Notes: a model not told the origin generated them from the sequence alone. A stretch of 64,000 nt of DNA from Cordylochernes scorpioides (GCA_030710605.1 CP092865.1:143453081-143517080), one strand, 5' to 3'. Positions 22,060-34,890 are shown, counted from the first letter of the stretch. Translations and numbers: made by a program.

Positions 22060-22405
22060 TATATGATTTAAAAGATAGATTACAAAATGATGCAGTGTTT
22101 TAAGTTATAACCCAACTTCTATAACGTTCAAAATTTTTATACTGGAAACATGGTGACCTCGACACATATTTGTTTAGAATTGGCAAAATTGGTTCACTTG
22201 CATGCACTTGTGGAAACTAACAACAAACCCCTGAACACCTTCTGATAAAATGTCCAATAACTTCTGATCCAAGGGAAGAAAACCAACTTTACCTGACCGA
22301 TACAAATAAGCTGCTTGCAATAAAGACCAATACATCAAGTTTAATAGATTCTGCAGGATGTACATTTAGAGGCGAAAGTGCTGACTGTACATATTTTTAA
22401 GCCAC
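22060..22405 (+). pseudogene. Non-LTR retrotransposon (LINE) C-terminal fragment
   Basis: A plus-strand reading gives HGDLDTYLFRIGKIG, then CTCGN, a stop, then TPEHLLIKCPI. This is the C-terminal pattern of Jockey/R1-like LINE ORF2 proteins, in which a Cys-x-Cys is followed by ...H-x4-C after the RNase H region. One nonsense codon interrupts it and nothing upstream is readable for more than a few codons, so only the 3' end of a long-dead copy remains. It may or may not belong to the same family as 37513-38518. Confidence 0.75.
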
Positions 22406-23031
22406 TACTTATAATTGCTATATGTAAAATTTGACCTTGAACGCCTAATCCCAATGATTTCCAATGTTCAATTGTATTAATTTAAAAAAATATTATATGA
22501 TGTTAGACAATAGGCTAAAAACGACGTTCTATTTTTATGCGAAAATCTTTTTACACATAGTACAAATAGTTTTAAATATAAATTTGGCATTATTGTAAAT
22601 TTTAAAACTAAAATGTAAGTGGACAACTGCGGCCTTCTAGCATATTATTTGGCTTAATTAAAAAAAAATATGGCTCGTTTATCTAATATTAAAAAAAAAA
22701 AGGCACCACCACAAATGTATCAAATCTTACCTTAAAAAAGAAAATGGCGGGATCCGTTCTCCACGTGGTTGGCCGCCTCGTGGACTTTCCCATTCTTTAC
22801 TGGATTTTCGTAGCCTCCAACTAGCACACATTTATCTATTAGTTTTATGCTTTAGACAGGATTTTACAAGTTACATGTTTCAAGCAGCAGGGCGCTATTT
22901 TACCGTGAACTTTTCGTGGCCTTTTTTGGAATTGATCGTCCCACGTTGAAGGCGTCATTGATGAGGGGAATTTCTGACGCTATTGTCAGAAATCCATGAG
23001 CCTCTTTCTTTCTCAGGGAGTTCACAAAAAT

Positions 23032-24070
23032 AACACATCCTGCTACAAAAAAGATATATAGTTTGCGTGTATCCTGCACGCACTGGGGTTAAAAAAAGGA
23101 AGGACATAAACTCTGGTTATGTTTACAATATATATTTATTTATCTCTTTTGACCAAAAAGAAAGACACAAAGATAAGAAATAAAATAAATAAATATGCAA
23201 TGAGGATAGGTTGTGAGAAGTTTTACATGAATATCTATAAAATCATTATTTAAAAAATATATATATTTCGCAAAAAAAGATGTATTTTAGGTACGTTACC
23301 AATTCATTCATGCAGTCGTGGATTGAAGTGAAATGATAACTTTTTTATATCCAAAATTGTATTTTTTTAATGATTATATTTTAAGAACAAAACAGTTTGC
23401 ATACATACAATTTTATAAATATAATCTAAGTATATACAAAAAACATCTTGGGTTGTACTCCTTTTGTTAAGGATTTTAAAGAATTAACTCTGTGTTAATT
23501 CTATGATTATTTAAATTATAATTATATTAATGAATAATAAAAATCATATTTTTATTATGTCATATATATACTTAACTTTGTGCTTTTTTGTTGGAAGGCT
23601 GGAAACCCCTCCCCAAAATCTTTTAGAGCTACATTTTAACGAGCTTCCCTCTACTATCTTATCTAAGACTGAACAGCTCCCCCCAAAAACTTGCTTGCCA
23701 TTAACTTTTTTCTCCCAGGGTGACCAAACAAAAATTAAAAAAAATAAAAAATAAATCTTTATCTATTCACCTTCTGTGATAAGAAAGAAATTTAAAAAAA
23801 TAAAATTATAATAAAAAATTATCTTTCGAAATATTAATTTTAAAATATTAATTAAAAAGAAAACCCAAAATAACTGCTTATTTAAAATAAAAGGAAATTT
23901 TATTATGGTACTATAAGTTATAAAAAAAAACTAGAAATAAAAAGGGAGATGAAGAGATGGGCTGGTTTTTACAGAGAAGAATTCTCGAAGTCCACTTCAT
24001 TGTCCACCAGCTTTTTCTTGATTCTGTGGGTGACTTTGTGGAGGCCCCAGAAGTGGCCTCTACACCCCTA
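23032..24070 (+). repeat. Repeat module shared with 3492-4244, with a 300-bp extra segment
   Basis: Matches the 3.5-kb copy on both sides of the segment 23267-23565. At its right end (CCTCTACACCCCTACAGTAAG) it joins directly to the LTR 3' part at 24061. It occupies the place where the 5' half of that LTR should be. It is non-coding and very AT-rich. Confidence 0.8.
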
Positions 24071-24397
24071 CAGTAAGTCATTCTTTCTATTGCATTTATA
24101 ATTTGTTTAACCACCAGAAATAGTCCATCATAGGTTTTATGTATGAATATATATATATATATTTTTTTATTGAATATATTTCAATATTATTCCCCTTTTT
24201 TTTTTCTTACATCAATTTTGTTAATAAATTTTGTCAGATGAAATAAATGCTAGCCTATTCAATGCACAACCTTGACACCTAATGGGTACAAAATGTAATA
24301 AATATTGTGACAATTAGCTTCAAAGGTTGGCTTTCTGCAGTCAAAAAAAAAAAGGGGGACAGCCGGGCAATAAAATAGATAAAAACACCTCTCAACA
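24061..24397 (+). repeat. 3' part of a 5' LTR (family of 27703-28934)
   Basis: Matches 28610-28934, from CCTACAGTAAGTCATTC to AAACACCTCTCAACA. It is followed at once by a primer-site-like sequence, so it is the U5 end of the 5' LTR of the element whose 3' LTR is at 27703. Its 5' half is replaced by the 23-kb repeat module. Confidence 0.8.
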
Positions 24398-24398
24398 A

Positions 24399-24420
24399 TG
24401 TCGCCCGCCGAGGGGCTTGG
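24399..24420 (+). promoter_or_regulatory. Diverged tRNA-Lys primer-binding site
   Basis: TGTCGCCCGCCGAGGGGCTT starts one base after the LTR end. It aligns with the cleaner primer sites at 29987 and 34891, with several substitutions. Confidence 0.65.
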
Positions 24421-24490
24421 ATTATGTATATAATTTTCTTCTATTATTATATTTAAAAATATATACATAGTGAAACGTCAAGTAGCACAT

Positions 24491-24506
24491 GACCCTGAGA
24501 TTAAGA
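24491..24506 (+). promoter_or_regulatory. Block antisense to the tRNA-Lys anticodon arm
   Basis: GACCCTGAGATTAAGA is a 16-of-16 match to the complement of the tRNA-Lys(CTT) anticodon arm, as seen at 848-863 in this window. It lies about 70 bp after the primer site. Diverged equivalents are at 30089-30107 and near 34993. Confidence 0.7.
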
Positions 24507-25756
24507 ACAATCAATACCTAGGAATATGAGACTGATAAAATATTTTTTTCAGTGTTTTAAATCATTTAAAATGATAATAATTATCCAATATCCACTCTGT
24601 AGTAAGTAAACAAATCTAACGCTGCTTCTAAAACTTTTTTGGTAAGTCTAAGCTTAATTTTTTGTTTGTTTTAATAAACATTTATTTTTAATACTTCATA
24701 ATTTGATTTACGGTATTATGATAAATGGGAGTTAGGTAAATATAACAACCGTTATTTTTAATTTACAATATTATAGCTTCGTCGATTGACATATTTAATG
24801 CTGTGTTTTATAATTCTTAAGAATGTAACGTACAATTATGAACCTCAGCCAAGTGGTTCAACACAATAATTAAATTTAATTACCATTTCAATCTTTTTAA
24901 CAGAAAATACACGTTTATATTTTCAAATATTATTGAAAATACACTAATAATAAACCTGTTTCATACATTTATTATATACATTATTTTATTTAAATTCTTT
25001 TCTGTTTGTATCATTTAGATGTTTTAAAATATATTTACTCAGAAGAAAATATGACGTTAATAGTTTTTAATTTACTTTAATATGGAAACTATGACACAGT
25101 GTCATAATTTCATAATATGAAAGTTATTTACATGGTATGAACAGCATACTTTAAGCAAAGTTGTTTACCAGTAAAGGGCTTTCAAAGTTAAATTTAGAAT
25201 CTCCCCTAAGACATGATTGACATGAAAATGGCAGCCTCTTCCCCCCCAACTTCAACAACAAGGAAGAAGCCTAAAATATCTCACCAACATGCATGGTGTC
25301 CAAACTTCCTCTTGGTTCCTTTGCCAAACTTTTCTTTGATTATTTGCCAATCCTAATTTTTTTTAGGCCAATTTATCAGTCTCCATTTTATATTTATAAT
25401 TTATTTATTATATATACTTTTAGGTTGATAAATAATTTAATAATTAAAAATATATATATAGTTTAGATATAGAAGAATATTTTGTTCTTAAAAGCTCAAT
25501 TTTGATATGTTATAAAGTCATTTTTATTGATTATTATCTTATATACGTTTCATTTTTTTCTCCTCGCATGCATGTTATCCAAACATTTTAGTATGTGTTT
25601 TACCAGAACTGCACTTCCCCATTATAGTTAATTGGGTTTATATAGTGGACCTTTACATATTACAGAGTTGAATACAGACACCAGTGTTTTCACACACTGT
25701 ATTATATGAACCATATCCACATAGGTAACAAGGAAATCCAAATGTGTAAATTATAT

Positions 25757-26030
25757 GTGATATTTTGGTAACAGTCTTGTTACCATCTTCAGATAAAGGT
25801 AACAAATAAATAAGTTAGTGCTCGCTTCCATTTGATCATTTAAATTTAGATGCTCTAAGTTTATATATATATTTTTCTAATGTATCTAGTGTCCTATAAT
25901 GAGATTTTTTGATTCACCGAATACCTAACTGTTAATATATTTACAAGAAAATAAGACCTAATCCAAAAGGTCCAAATAAATTAATAGTGTCACATTTTGG
26001 TAACAGCATTGTTGCCATAATCAGACAAAA
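25757..26030. repeat. Two copies of a short hairpin motif
   Basis: GTGATATTTTGGTAACAGTC... (25757-25797) and GTGTCACATTTTGGTAACAG... (25987-26030) share the core GGTAACAGYMTTGTTRCC, itself an inverted repeat, then CATNNTCAGA. A related sequence in inverse orientation is at about 38577-38645, next to the (TA)n tract. These are probably ends of a small transposon family. Confidence 0.55.
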
Positions 26031-27620
26031 TATTAAAAATCAATAAAATAAAAAAAAATTTATTATTTGGAGAATAAAAGAAAATCACTGGATCATCAAA
26101 AAGAAAATTTCTCAGAAAGTGCCGTAGGGTAATATCGTCAACTCATGGATTTATGCAATGTCCCAAATTTCTATAATACACAACATTATAACAGGGTATA
26201 GCCCACATTCCTATATGTTCTGATGGTGTACTTAAACCATCACACCCCATTACCTTTGTTACCAAGTGAATGTAGCAGCAGAGAAGTTGTTAATCTGTTC
26301 TGGTCAACTTCTTCCATCCCCACCAGCTCTAATTTACAGATGAGAATCCATTTACCAGAGAATTAGTACTTTGGCTTGTGTAGCAGCTTTTAACTTTAGT
26401 TTATATGCAAACCGTGAATGATGGGGGGGAGGGTGTATGAATGGATTGGTTTAATGAATGTGTAAGAAGGTTAAAAACAATTATACTGTAAAGACCAAAG
26501 GTACTTTAGAATAGGGTTAGGGAACCAGTAGATTCAATTTTTAATTTTGATTTCTTTATTTGTTAGGATCGATAGCCTCACAGGATTGTACAACTCTATC
26601 GTTAGGAAAAGTATTCGCCCCATTTATTTATGCAATAGGCAATGTGAATCGACCTTTTAGCAATTGTCAATACTAGGGAAATAATAGGTTGTCTAAAGAA
26701 TTTTTTTTTATTCAATAGTTTTTTTTTTTTTTGAAAGACTCAACCATTCTGGACATCTGAAAACTTGAGCTCTGTTTATTAGTAATTTAATTTTATTTAT
26801 TTTTCTTTAGGAGACAATTTTTAAATTTGTTTAAATGGGATCATTAAATTTTGATGGGCAGCGGATGTAGTCCCTGTTCATTGGTTAGTTTTATTTTAAT
26901 CAGTCTATGGAGGTTGGGGAGGGTGTCTAAAGTAGCAATGATTTCCTGCTGGTCCCATATTTGAATGGGTTTGAAGAAGCAGTCAAGGTGTTTAATAGGA
27001 TGCGTAGGGAGTGAAGAACTACAGGTTGTTTCTCAAAAACTATATTCATAACCTCTAGAGAGTTGTTCATGTGTAAGGTTCGGCAACGACTCCATCAGCC
27101 ACTTTGGAAAGTTAGGTGGCTCAGAGTTAGAGAAGACTTGAACTGCGAGTAGAAATGTTCAAAGTAGTGTAATTGAGAGAGAGAGAGAGGAATCAGAGTT
27201 AGACAACCAACTCCTCAGAGGAATGAAATCACCTCACCTAGACTTGTATCATTCAGATTGATCATCAACATAGTCATATTGATATTTTAAATTTTGCCAA
27301 TCTGGTTGTCACAATTTGTACAATTGTCACTATTTCTGTAGAGGTTGTGTAAAATAGGCTAGATAGTTTTAGTTATCATTAACCCATGTTTATTTATTTT
27401 CTTGTTATATTATGGATTTGTGCTCTAATACATTTATAAAGAGGATATCTAGTAGAATATTTGTTCATAATACTCTATGTTATGTATAATGATGTCATGA
27501 ACTTGTGAAGCAATTTAAGATATAAGTGGCTAATTTTTTATATATACCTTTTTTTTTTAGCATTTTGAGTCATTTATTTATTGTTTGGTTCTTTAAGGTG
27601 TGATGCTTAAGAATCCATAA

Positions 27621-27725
27621 ATTTGTCTTCCGCATTGGGAGCACCAAAAACTTTTCTTCAATAATCCTCCCCAAGTTTTTGATGCTTGTGGCAGGGGAGG
27701 ATTGTTGAGGATGCGGAAGACAAAT
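27621..27725. other. Inverted repeat spanning the polypurine tract and LTR start
   Basis: ATTTGTCTTCCGCAT (27621-27635) is the exact complement of ATGCGGAAGACAAAT (27711-27725), and AATAATCCTCCCC (27660-27672) complements GGGGAGGATTGTT (27694-27706) apart from one G:T. The right arms contain the purine primer tract and the first bases of the 3' LTR. Confidence 0.85.
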
Positions 27726-28934
27726 ATATTGTAATTGATTGCAAATGGCTTAGCTGGTGGTCTAAATGAATTTAAATGGGATGAAAGGATGTCCGCTGTA
27801 GGGGGAACAATGTTAATAATAATAATAAAAAGAAAAAGTGGAGCTCACCTGTATGTGAGAGTGTTGTGGCAGGGGAGGCATGAGTCCCTGAGGACCAATT
27901 CTGACAGCCAACTGACTACTGTAGCATGCAGTCTGGACTACAAGGCAACCCTACTCCAGGTCCAGAACCCCATGGACACCTTCAAGGATGTGGCATGCTA
28001 CAGGAGCTCACCACTAACCAGAAAGTGTGCGTGAGGAACTACACCAAGCCTGGTGTGGGAGCTGGAAAGTGTGGCTGAAGGAAGATTTTAAAAGGCCTAT
28101 AGACCTCCCTGGCCTTCCTACGGTCTAAACTCCCCATGTGACCTGCTACACCCCGATGCCAAGAGTCTCTCAGTGAGATGTCAAGAGCCCCTCAGTGAGA
28201 TGCCAAGAGTTCCTCAGTGATGGAGGCCGACCCGCTCAGCAGCCTGGAGATGACCAAACAATGGATAAGTCTGTGGGCCCCCACCACCACCAACAACCTC
28301 GGCCTTCAACTGAGAAGAGGACCCAGATCCCATCACCCATGGAGACAGGCATGAAATTGTCTTTTGCTCTTTGTTTTTTTTTATTAAATATTTAGAGTTA
28401 AAAAAAAAAAATGAACGTAATATATATTCATTGTAAAACCGTAATAATATTAAGCATTTTCTTTTATTTTATTAAAAGGCTCTCAGAGTTCGCTAATAGG
28501 GGGCAGCATGGTTTGAACAGTAGATGGCGCCAAAAATTAAAAAAAAAAAGAACGAGGCAGCTGACCGTACCGCCGGCCATCTTTTTTTTTTGGTCGGTGG
28601 TTTTCCCCCTACAGTAAGTCATTCTTTCTATTGCATTTATAATTTGTTTAACCACCAGAAATAGTCCATCATAGGTTTTATGTATGAATATATATATATA
28701 TATATTTTTTATTGAATATATTTCAATATTATTCCCCTTTTTTTCTTACATCAATTTTGTTAATAAATTTTGTCAGATGAAATAAATGCTAGCCTATTCA
28801 ATGCACAACCTTGACACCTAATGGGTACAAAATGTAATAAATATTGTGACAATTAGCTTCAAAGGTTGGCTTTCTGCAGTCAAAAAAAAAGGGGGACAGC
28901 CGGGCAATAAAATAGATAAAAACACCTCTCAACA
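27703..28934 (+). repeat. 3' LTR of copy 3, about 1.23 kb
   Basis: Starts TGTTGAGGATGCGG after the purine tract GGCAGGGGAGGAT and ends CACCTCTCAACA. The end is defined by its twin at 24397, where a primer site follows. It contains the module also found at 2792-3471, including the CAGTGAGATG tandem phrases and TTGGCGCC-type motifs. It abuts a different, 5'-truncated LTR at 28935. Confidence 0.75.
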
Positions 28935-29985
28935 GCAGCACCGAGCCAGAGACCGAGATCCCCTTCCTGTAGTAAAGCCACCTGACCTGTGGTGGATGAC
29001 CTGGCCCCACCAACATCAAGCTAGTCCAAGATGGACTCAGACACCCCTTCCCTGTAGTCAAGCCACCGACCTATGGTGCTTGACATGACTCCACCATCTT
29101 CATGCAGAACACCAGCTCCACCACGAGCCCAGAACCTTTCCCAAGATGCCCAGAATCAACAATAATAATTATATTTTTAAAATTATTTTTAATTCAATTT
29201 TTAATTTATTTTTATCATTTTTTTTAAGATGCCTTTTTTATTTTCATAGAGAAAGAGGGATGATAGCCTTGGGGGGTGAGTTCAGCAACACTGGGACAAG
29301 GAAGCAGGATATTTACATTTTTGATATTGACATTGGAAGATTGACATTTTTTTATTAACAAAAATTTGATTTTTTTTCCTGAGAATCAAAAAAGACTTGG
29401 AGTTGCGGAGGGCGGAGGCCGCTGGCTGCGGCCTTGGCTGCCCCTTTTCAAATCGTGGAATTGGGTGGCTGGGATGAAGAGGTAGGTCGGGGATAATCTG
29501 GGGATAAATGGCATAATAGGCCTCTTTTTTGTGTGTTTACATTTATATGTATATTAAACTCCTCCCAATTTTAGACTTATATAGTTTTTTTTTTATCCTT
29601 TTCCATGAAATCTTATATGCGCGTGATATTATTCAAGTATTTTTTCTTTGTTTTATCTATATTTGTAGAACATTGAAAATTTATTTTATTAAAATAAATA
29701 AAATATGTTTAGCCAAAAATTGATTGGTTAATTTCCCTTTTAACATTAATTGCTAGCTGGCACAGCTTTAGGTCTCTACATGTGCCATAGATGAATAAAT
29801 TTATGGTCTGCTTTTCAGCAGCCACTGGCGCCCTAATATTTGGACATGTAGATATCTGGAAATAGTAAAAGTATAAAATCGCCTCGATTCTCTAACAATG
29901 GCGCCCTAAGCGGGGCTATTATGTTTATAATTTTCTTCTTCCATTATACCTAAAAAATATATGAAATGCTCTCAATTCCTTTACA
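28935..29985 (+). repeat. 5'-truncated LTR of the second LTR type
   Basis: From GCAGCACCGAGCCAGAGACC it matches 33702-34889. The first roughly 145 bp of the full LTR (33559-33701) are missing and the copy-3 LTR end sits in their place. It contains a short GC-rich island (about 29398-29450, GGAGGGCGGAGGCCGCTGGC) in otherwise AT-rich DNA, a good candidate for LTR promoter sequence. Confidence 0.8.
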
Positions 29986-30009
29986 ATGGCGCCCAACGTG
30001 GGGCTCGAA
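29826..30009 (+). promoter_or_regulatory. Three successive TGGCGCCC primer-site motifs; last is the true primer site
   Basis: TGGCGCCC occurs at 29826, 29899 and 29987. The second and third are each followed by a similar 85-90 bp sequence (GGGGCT, then TATAATTTTCT, then an ATTATA tract), so the LTR end/primer-site junction is tandemly repeated. The third, at 29987-30009, pairs over 23 bases with the 3' end of tRNA-Lys(CTT) including CCA, more than the usual 18. The same triplet is at 34732, 34803 and 34891. Confidence 0.85.
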
Positions 30010-33000
30010 TTGTGTATATAATTTTCTCCTTCTATTATATTCTAAATTATATACATAGTGAAACGCCATTAGGGTCAAGTAGAACGCGGCCTCTGAGATT
30101 AAGAATCAATACCCAGGGAAATGAGACTAATAAAATATTTTTCAATGTACACAGGTAGATATTTATATATTTCACTTGCATTTTACAAGCAAGTTTGTGT
30201 TTTGAATTATTTAAAGTGATAATAATTATCCAATATCCACTCTGTAGTAAGTAAACAAATCTAATGCTGCTTCTAAAACTTTGTGAGTTTAAGTTTAATT
30301 TTTTATATGTTTTAATATAAACATTTATATTTAATACTTTATACTTTGATTTACGGTATTATGATAAGTGGGAGTTAAGTAAATATAACAACCGTTATTT
30401 TTAATTTACAATATTATAGCTTCATCGATTGGTATATTGAATGCTGTATTTTAAAGAATGTAACATACAATTAGACAAAGAACCACGCTAGGCCTAGACG
30501 AAATTCGAGCCATGATTGGCAGCTTAGTTTAAATTTAGGACTCAGTGCAGAAAAACAACATCTGGAGTCACCAGATGTGCTGGGATCAAATATAAATTTT
30601 GGCGCTAGGAAATGATAACACTGACGTCAGAATTTCTCCCCATTCTTGCTCACGATTGGTTGAAAATTATAAATATATTAAATAATATTAAATTTAATTA
30701 CCATTTCTATCTTTTTAACAGAAAATACACTTTTATATTTTCAAATATTATTGAAAATGCACTAATAATAAACCTGTTTCATACATTTATTATATACAAT
30801 ATTTTATTTAAATTCTTTTCTGTTTGTAACATTTAGATTTTTTAAAGTATATTTACTTAGAAGAAAATATGATGTTAATAATTTTTAATTTACTTTCATA
30901 TGGAAACTATGACACAGTGTCATGATAAACATATAACAGATGTCAATTTCAAATGACTTACCATTATGTAAGAAATTGGCAGGGAGGTTTTCCTATTATG
31001 TATATGGTTACATATACCCAGATTTAATATTTTAATTCATGAAATACATTTAATTAAGTTTACCCTTATTTATAAACCAGTTGGTAGTTTAAACCAATTA
31101 GAAGTTTATTTATTTTTAGGCCTAAATGTCTTTCTTTTTTTTTTCATCTTTATTGGTTGAAACAATTTTCTAAGGCAATTTATTGAATTAAAAGGCATGT
31201 TTTCTTTTAAGTGTTTGAAATAACAAAAGCCATAATTATTATTATCTTAATAAGGTATTTCAGGAATATTGCATATGAGTGTATGAAAAAAATACATTTC
31301 TTGACATTCTTTTTGGTTAATAATGATTTTTACTTTTATAGAAGTGTTAGCATGTCTATGCTCTGCCCTTGAGGTACATGCTGACCTACATGATGAAGCT
31401 TTTCATAGTATGAAGGAGATATTTACATGGTATGAACAAGTTAATTTTAGAGTAAAAGGTTTTTTATATTTATTTTTTTTAGGGTAATTTCTAGATTTTT
31501 TGAACTTTTTTTCTTGTGTGTAAATTCACCAAAATGTAAGAGCATTTGTGCATCCTTTTTTTTTAAACTCAGCCTTTGTTTTAGTAATTTTATAAACTTT
31601 TATTTTAGTATAGATTTAAGACCTACTTTTATGATTAAAGAGATATCCATTTCTTCAACTAGGAGTTAAGATTTTGTGTCTCGGACAGTGAAGCACCTAA
31701 AAGACGAGATTTAGGCCCTCTTGGTATCCATCACTGTGAGCAATCTTTATGAAGCAATGTTGAATTAGTTGGATAGTCAGTGTAGTAGTTTTTTTAAATA
31801 ATATTCTAGGATTTATAATATGGTCTAATTTGAGGATTTTTTCTTTTTTTGTTGTTTTCTCTTTGTCGCTTATTGTAAACACAGGACGGATGGGATACAG
31901 GCCCTCTAGATAGCTTTTACAGTAAATGATAATATTTTTTTAGGTTAAATAGATAGGATTAGATGAATATTTCAAGATAGGATTTCTATTTTTTTATGAA
32001 CCTTGCACATTTTTTTTTAATGTTAGATTACTATTTTGGGTACCGAATGACCAAATTGGTGGTAATTAGTACAAGTTTATTTTCTTTTGTGAGTTTATGG
32101 AGGTGGACCATAACTAGATTTTCTTTGGTATAGAGCACTTGTGCTTATCTCCCTGAATTTAGTTTTTGAATAGTTGTTTTGTTTGTTTAATGTTCAGGCA
32201 GTGCTTTTGATTTCAAGTTTAGTTTGAATGCACCCGCAAATGTTTTTATTTTTTTCTTGTATGAATGAAGGGTAGTGAATGAGATATCAAACTTCAAGCC
32301 AGCAGTATGTTAGACCTGGACAAATTAAAATATTGGTAGGATAGGATCTTGTAACTTTATACAAAATGTGTTAGGACCTTAATAGTTTGATCTACCATCA
32401 GGGATCTGTAAACTCACTGACAATCTGATATGTCTGCTTAGGCAGAGTTTCTTCACTTTATGTGGAGGTATAAATTTGATTTCAATTTTTTTCTTTGTTT
32501 ATATATGTTAGGTTCAAACTTTTCTATTTTTTTTTAACTGGATTTTTTGACCCTGGATGAGATATAGGCTCTCCAGCTAAGTTTCTCTTTCTGTGAAGAA
32601 AGCACTCGCATGGTTGTGGGAAATGTCATTTGTCATGTGCTCTGGGAGCACACACTGGATGTCAAGGGAGAGAGTCCCATGATTCCTTTTCTTCTGAGTG
32701 CTCTGGGAGCAGCAGTTGTGTTGAGACCATGTGAAGGTCTGTCCTCCGCCTGAAAGTCCCGAAGGTGTAAGAAGCTCTAGCTTTGGGCAGCTAGAGGACA
32801 AATGGCATAATCCCATGTAAACTAACAAGTACCTGAGTGTCAGTTTGTGATTATAGATTTGGTCTTGAACCTTGAATACCGGTTCGAAAGAATTTCTTTT
32901 TTAAAGTTTATTATAAAAAAAAGTAGGGTAATTTTTATGTGTGTTTTAAGCTATAGGTTTGGTTTAATATTTTTGTGAAGCAGGATTTTTTTTTTTTAAC

Positions 33001-33558
33001 AAAGGATGTTTTCAGTTATGTGTGGCCATGCGAGGTCAATGTACCGAATAGTTTAGGTAGACAACTAGTCTAACCATGTAAAAGGTTTCAGTTCAATTTT
33101 TAATCAAAGATTCAATTAGTTTTACCAGAATGAGTTGTGTGTGGGATCAAAGTGTTTTAAATTACTGATTTGAATTACCCTATTAAAAATTGTAGAAAGA
33201 AGCGCATTAAATTTGAAACTTGTCTTTGCCCCCCCCCCCCCCCCTGATACCTTTGTGTATTTTAGGACTTTTTTTTTTGACTGTTACATTATGGAAATTG
33301 GATAATTATGGATAATATGTATGCTATAATATTTTTAAAATTTGTAGATTTATGATTTTAGAATTTTTGTGTTTTTTTTCAGTATACATTCATCACTTCA
33401 CCCTAGCACCCAGGGTGGATTTGAGTGATTAATTAATATTTGAGTATAGATATACTATTATGTAATTTTTTTATTTTAAGTTTCCTCACCTGGTCACTCG
33501 GTGTTGGAAATTAATTTTCCTTTTTATTTTGTAAAATTAATTTTGTGGCAGGGAGGAT
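29987..33558 (+). mobile_element. Interior of a gene-less LTR element (copy 1)
   Basis: About 3.57 kb between the primer site at 29987 and the purine tract GGCAGGGAGGAT (33547-33558). The first 1.97 kb are repeated at 34891-36816 with few differences. No gag or pol motif can be read on either strand. A C tract of about 16 lies near 33230. It carries the anticodon-arm complement at 30089-30107 and looks like a large non-autonomous derivative. Confidence 0.8.
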
Positions 33559-34889
33559 TGTTGGGACACCTCGTGACCATAATATGCCAAAATAACCCAG
33601 AACCCCACCTAACCTAACCATATCCCACCTATGTCCATTTAAGCCACAAACCTCTGGTGATTGCGAGGTGTCGAGATGGAGCCTGAAGCCACCTTTAGCC
33701 TTGGCAGCACCGAGCCAGAGACCGAGATCCCCTTCCTGTAGTAAAGCCACCTGACCTGTGGTGGATGACCTGGCCCCACCAACATCAAGCTAGTCTGAGA
33801 TGGACTCAGACACCCCTTCCTGGTGGTCGAGCCACATGTCCGATGGTGGCTGACTTGACCACAAGCCAGTCCAAGATGGACTCAGACACCCCTTCCCTGT
33901 AGTCAAGCAACCGACCTATGGTGCTTGACCTGACTCCACCATCTTCATGCAGAACACCAGCTCCACCACGAGCCCTGAAACTTTCCCAAGCTGACCCCAA
34001 GATGCCTAGAATCAACAATAATAATTATATTTTTAAAATTATTTTTAATTCAATATTTTTTTATTTTTATTTTTGTTGTGAATATTTCTTTAATAATTTT
34101 ATATTTAATTTATTTTTATATTTTTTTTAAAGATGCCTTTTTTATTTTCATAGAGAAAGAGGGATAATAGCCTTGGGGGGTGAGTTCAGCAACACTGGGA
34201 CAAAGAAGCGGAATATTTACATTTTTGATATTGACATTGGAAGATTGACTTTTTTTTTTCTTAACAATAATTTGATTTTTTTTTTCCTGTGAATCAAAAA
34301 AGACTTGGAGTTGCGGAGGGCGGAGGCCGCTGGCTGCGGCCTTGGCTGCCCCTTTTCAAATCGTGGACATGGGTGGCTGGGATGAAGAGGTAGGTCGGGG
34401 ATAATCTGGGGATAATGGCATAATAGGCCTCTTTTTTGTGTGTTTACATTTATATGTATATTAAACTCCTCCTAATTTTAGACTTATATAGTTTTTTTTT
34501 ATCCTTTTCCATGAAATCTTATATGCGCGTGATATTATTCAAGTATTTTTTCTTTGTTTTATCTATATTTGTAGTACATTGAAAATTTATTTTATTAGAA
34601 TAAATAAAATATGTTTAGCCAAAAATTGATTGGTTAATTTACCTTTTAACATTAATTGCTAGCCGGCACAGCTTTAGGTCTCTACATGTGCCATAGATGA
34701 ATAAATTTATTGTCTGCTTTTCTGCAGCCACTGGCGCCCTAATATTTGGACATGTAGAGATCTGGAAATAGTAAAAGAATAAAATCACCTCGATTCTAAC
34801 AATGGCGCCCTAAGCGGGGCTGTTATGTTTATAATTTTCTTCTTTCATTATACCTAAAAAATATATGAAATGCTCTCGATTCCTTCACA
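33559..34889 (+). repeat. Full LTR of the second type, about 1.33 kb
   Basis: Starts TGTTGGGACACCTCG directly after a purine tract and ends CCTTCACA one base before the primer site at 34891. It matches 28935-29985 but has an extra tandem copy of the GATGGACTCAGACACCCCTT phrase near 33800-33890. Confidence 0.85.
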
Positions 34890-34890
34890 A

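Larger units (their letters stand above)
24399..27702 (+). mobile_element. Interior of a gene-less LTR element (copy 3)
   Basis: Bounded on the left by a diverged tRNA-Lys primer site and on the right by a purine tract and LTR start. The first part, to about 25.1 kb, aligns with 30.0-30.9 and 34.9-35.8 kb; shared phrases include CAATATCCACTCTGTAGTAAG and GAAACTATGACACAGTGTCAT. The rest is diverged or unique. No protein-coding signal is present over 3.3 kb. A large non-autonomous LTR derivative mobilised by another element's proteins is the likely explanation. Confidence 0.75.
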
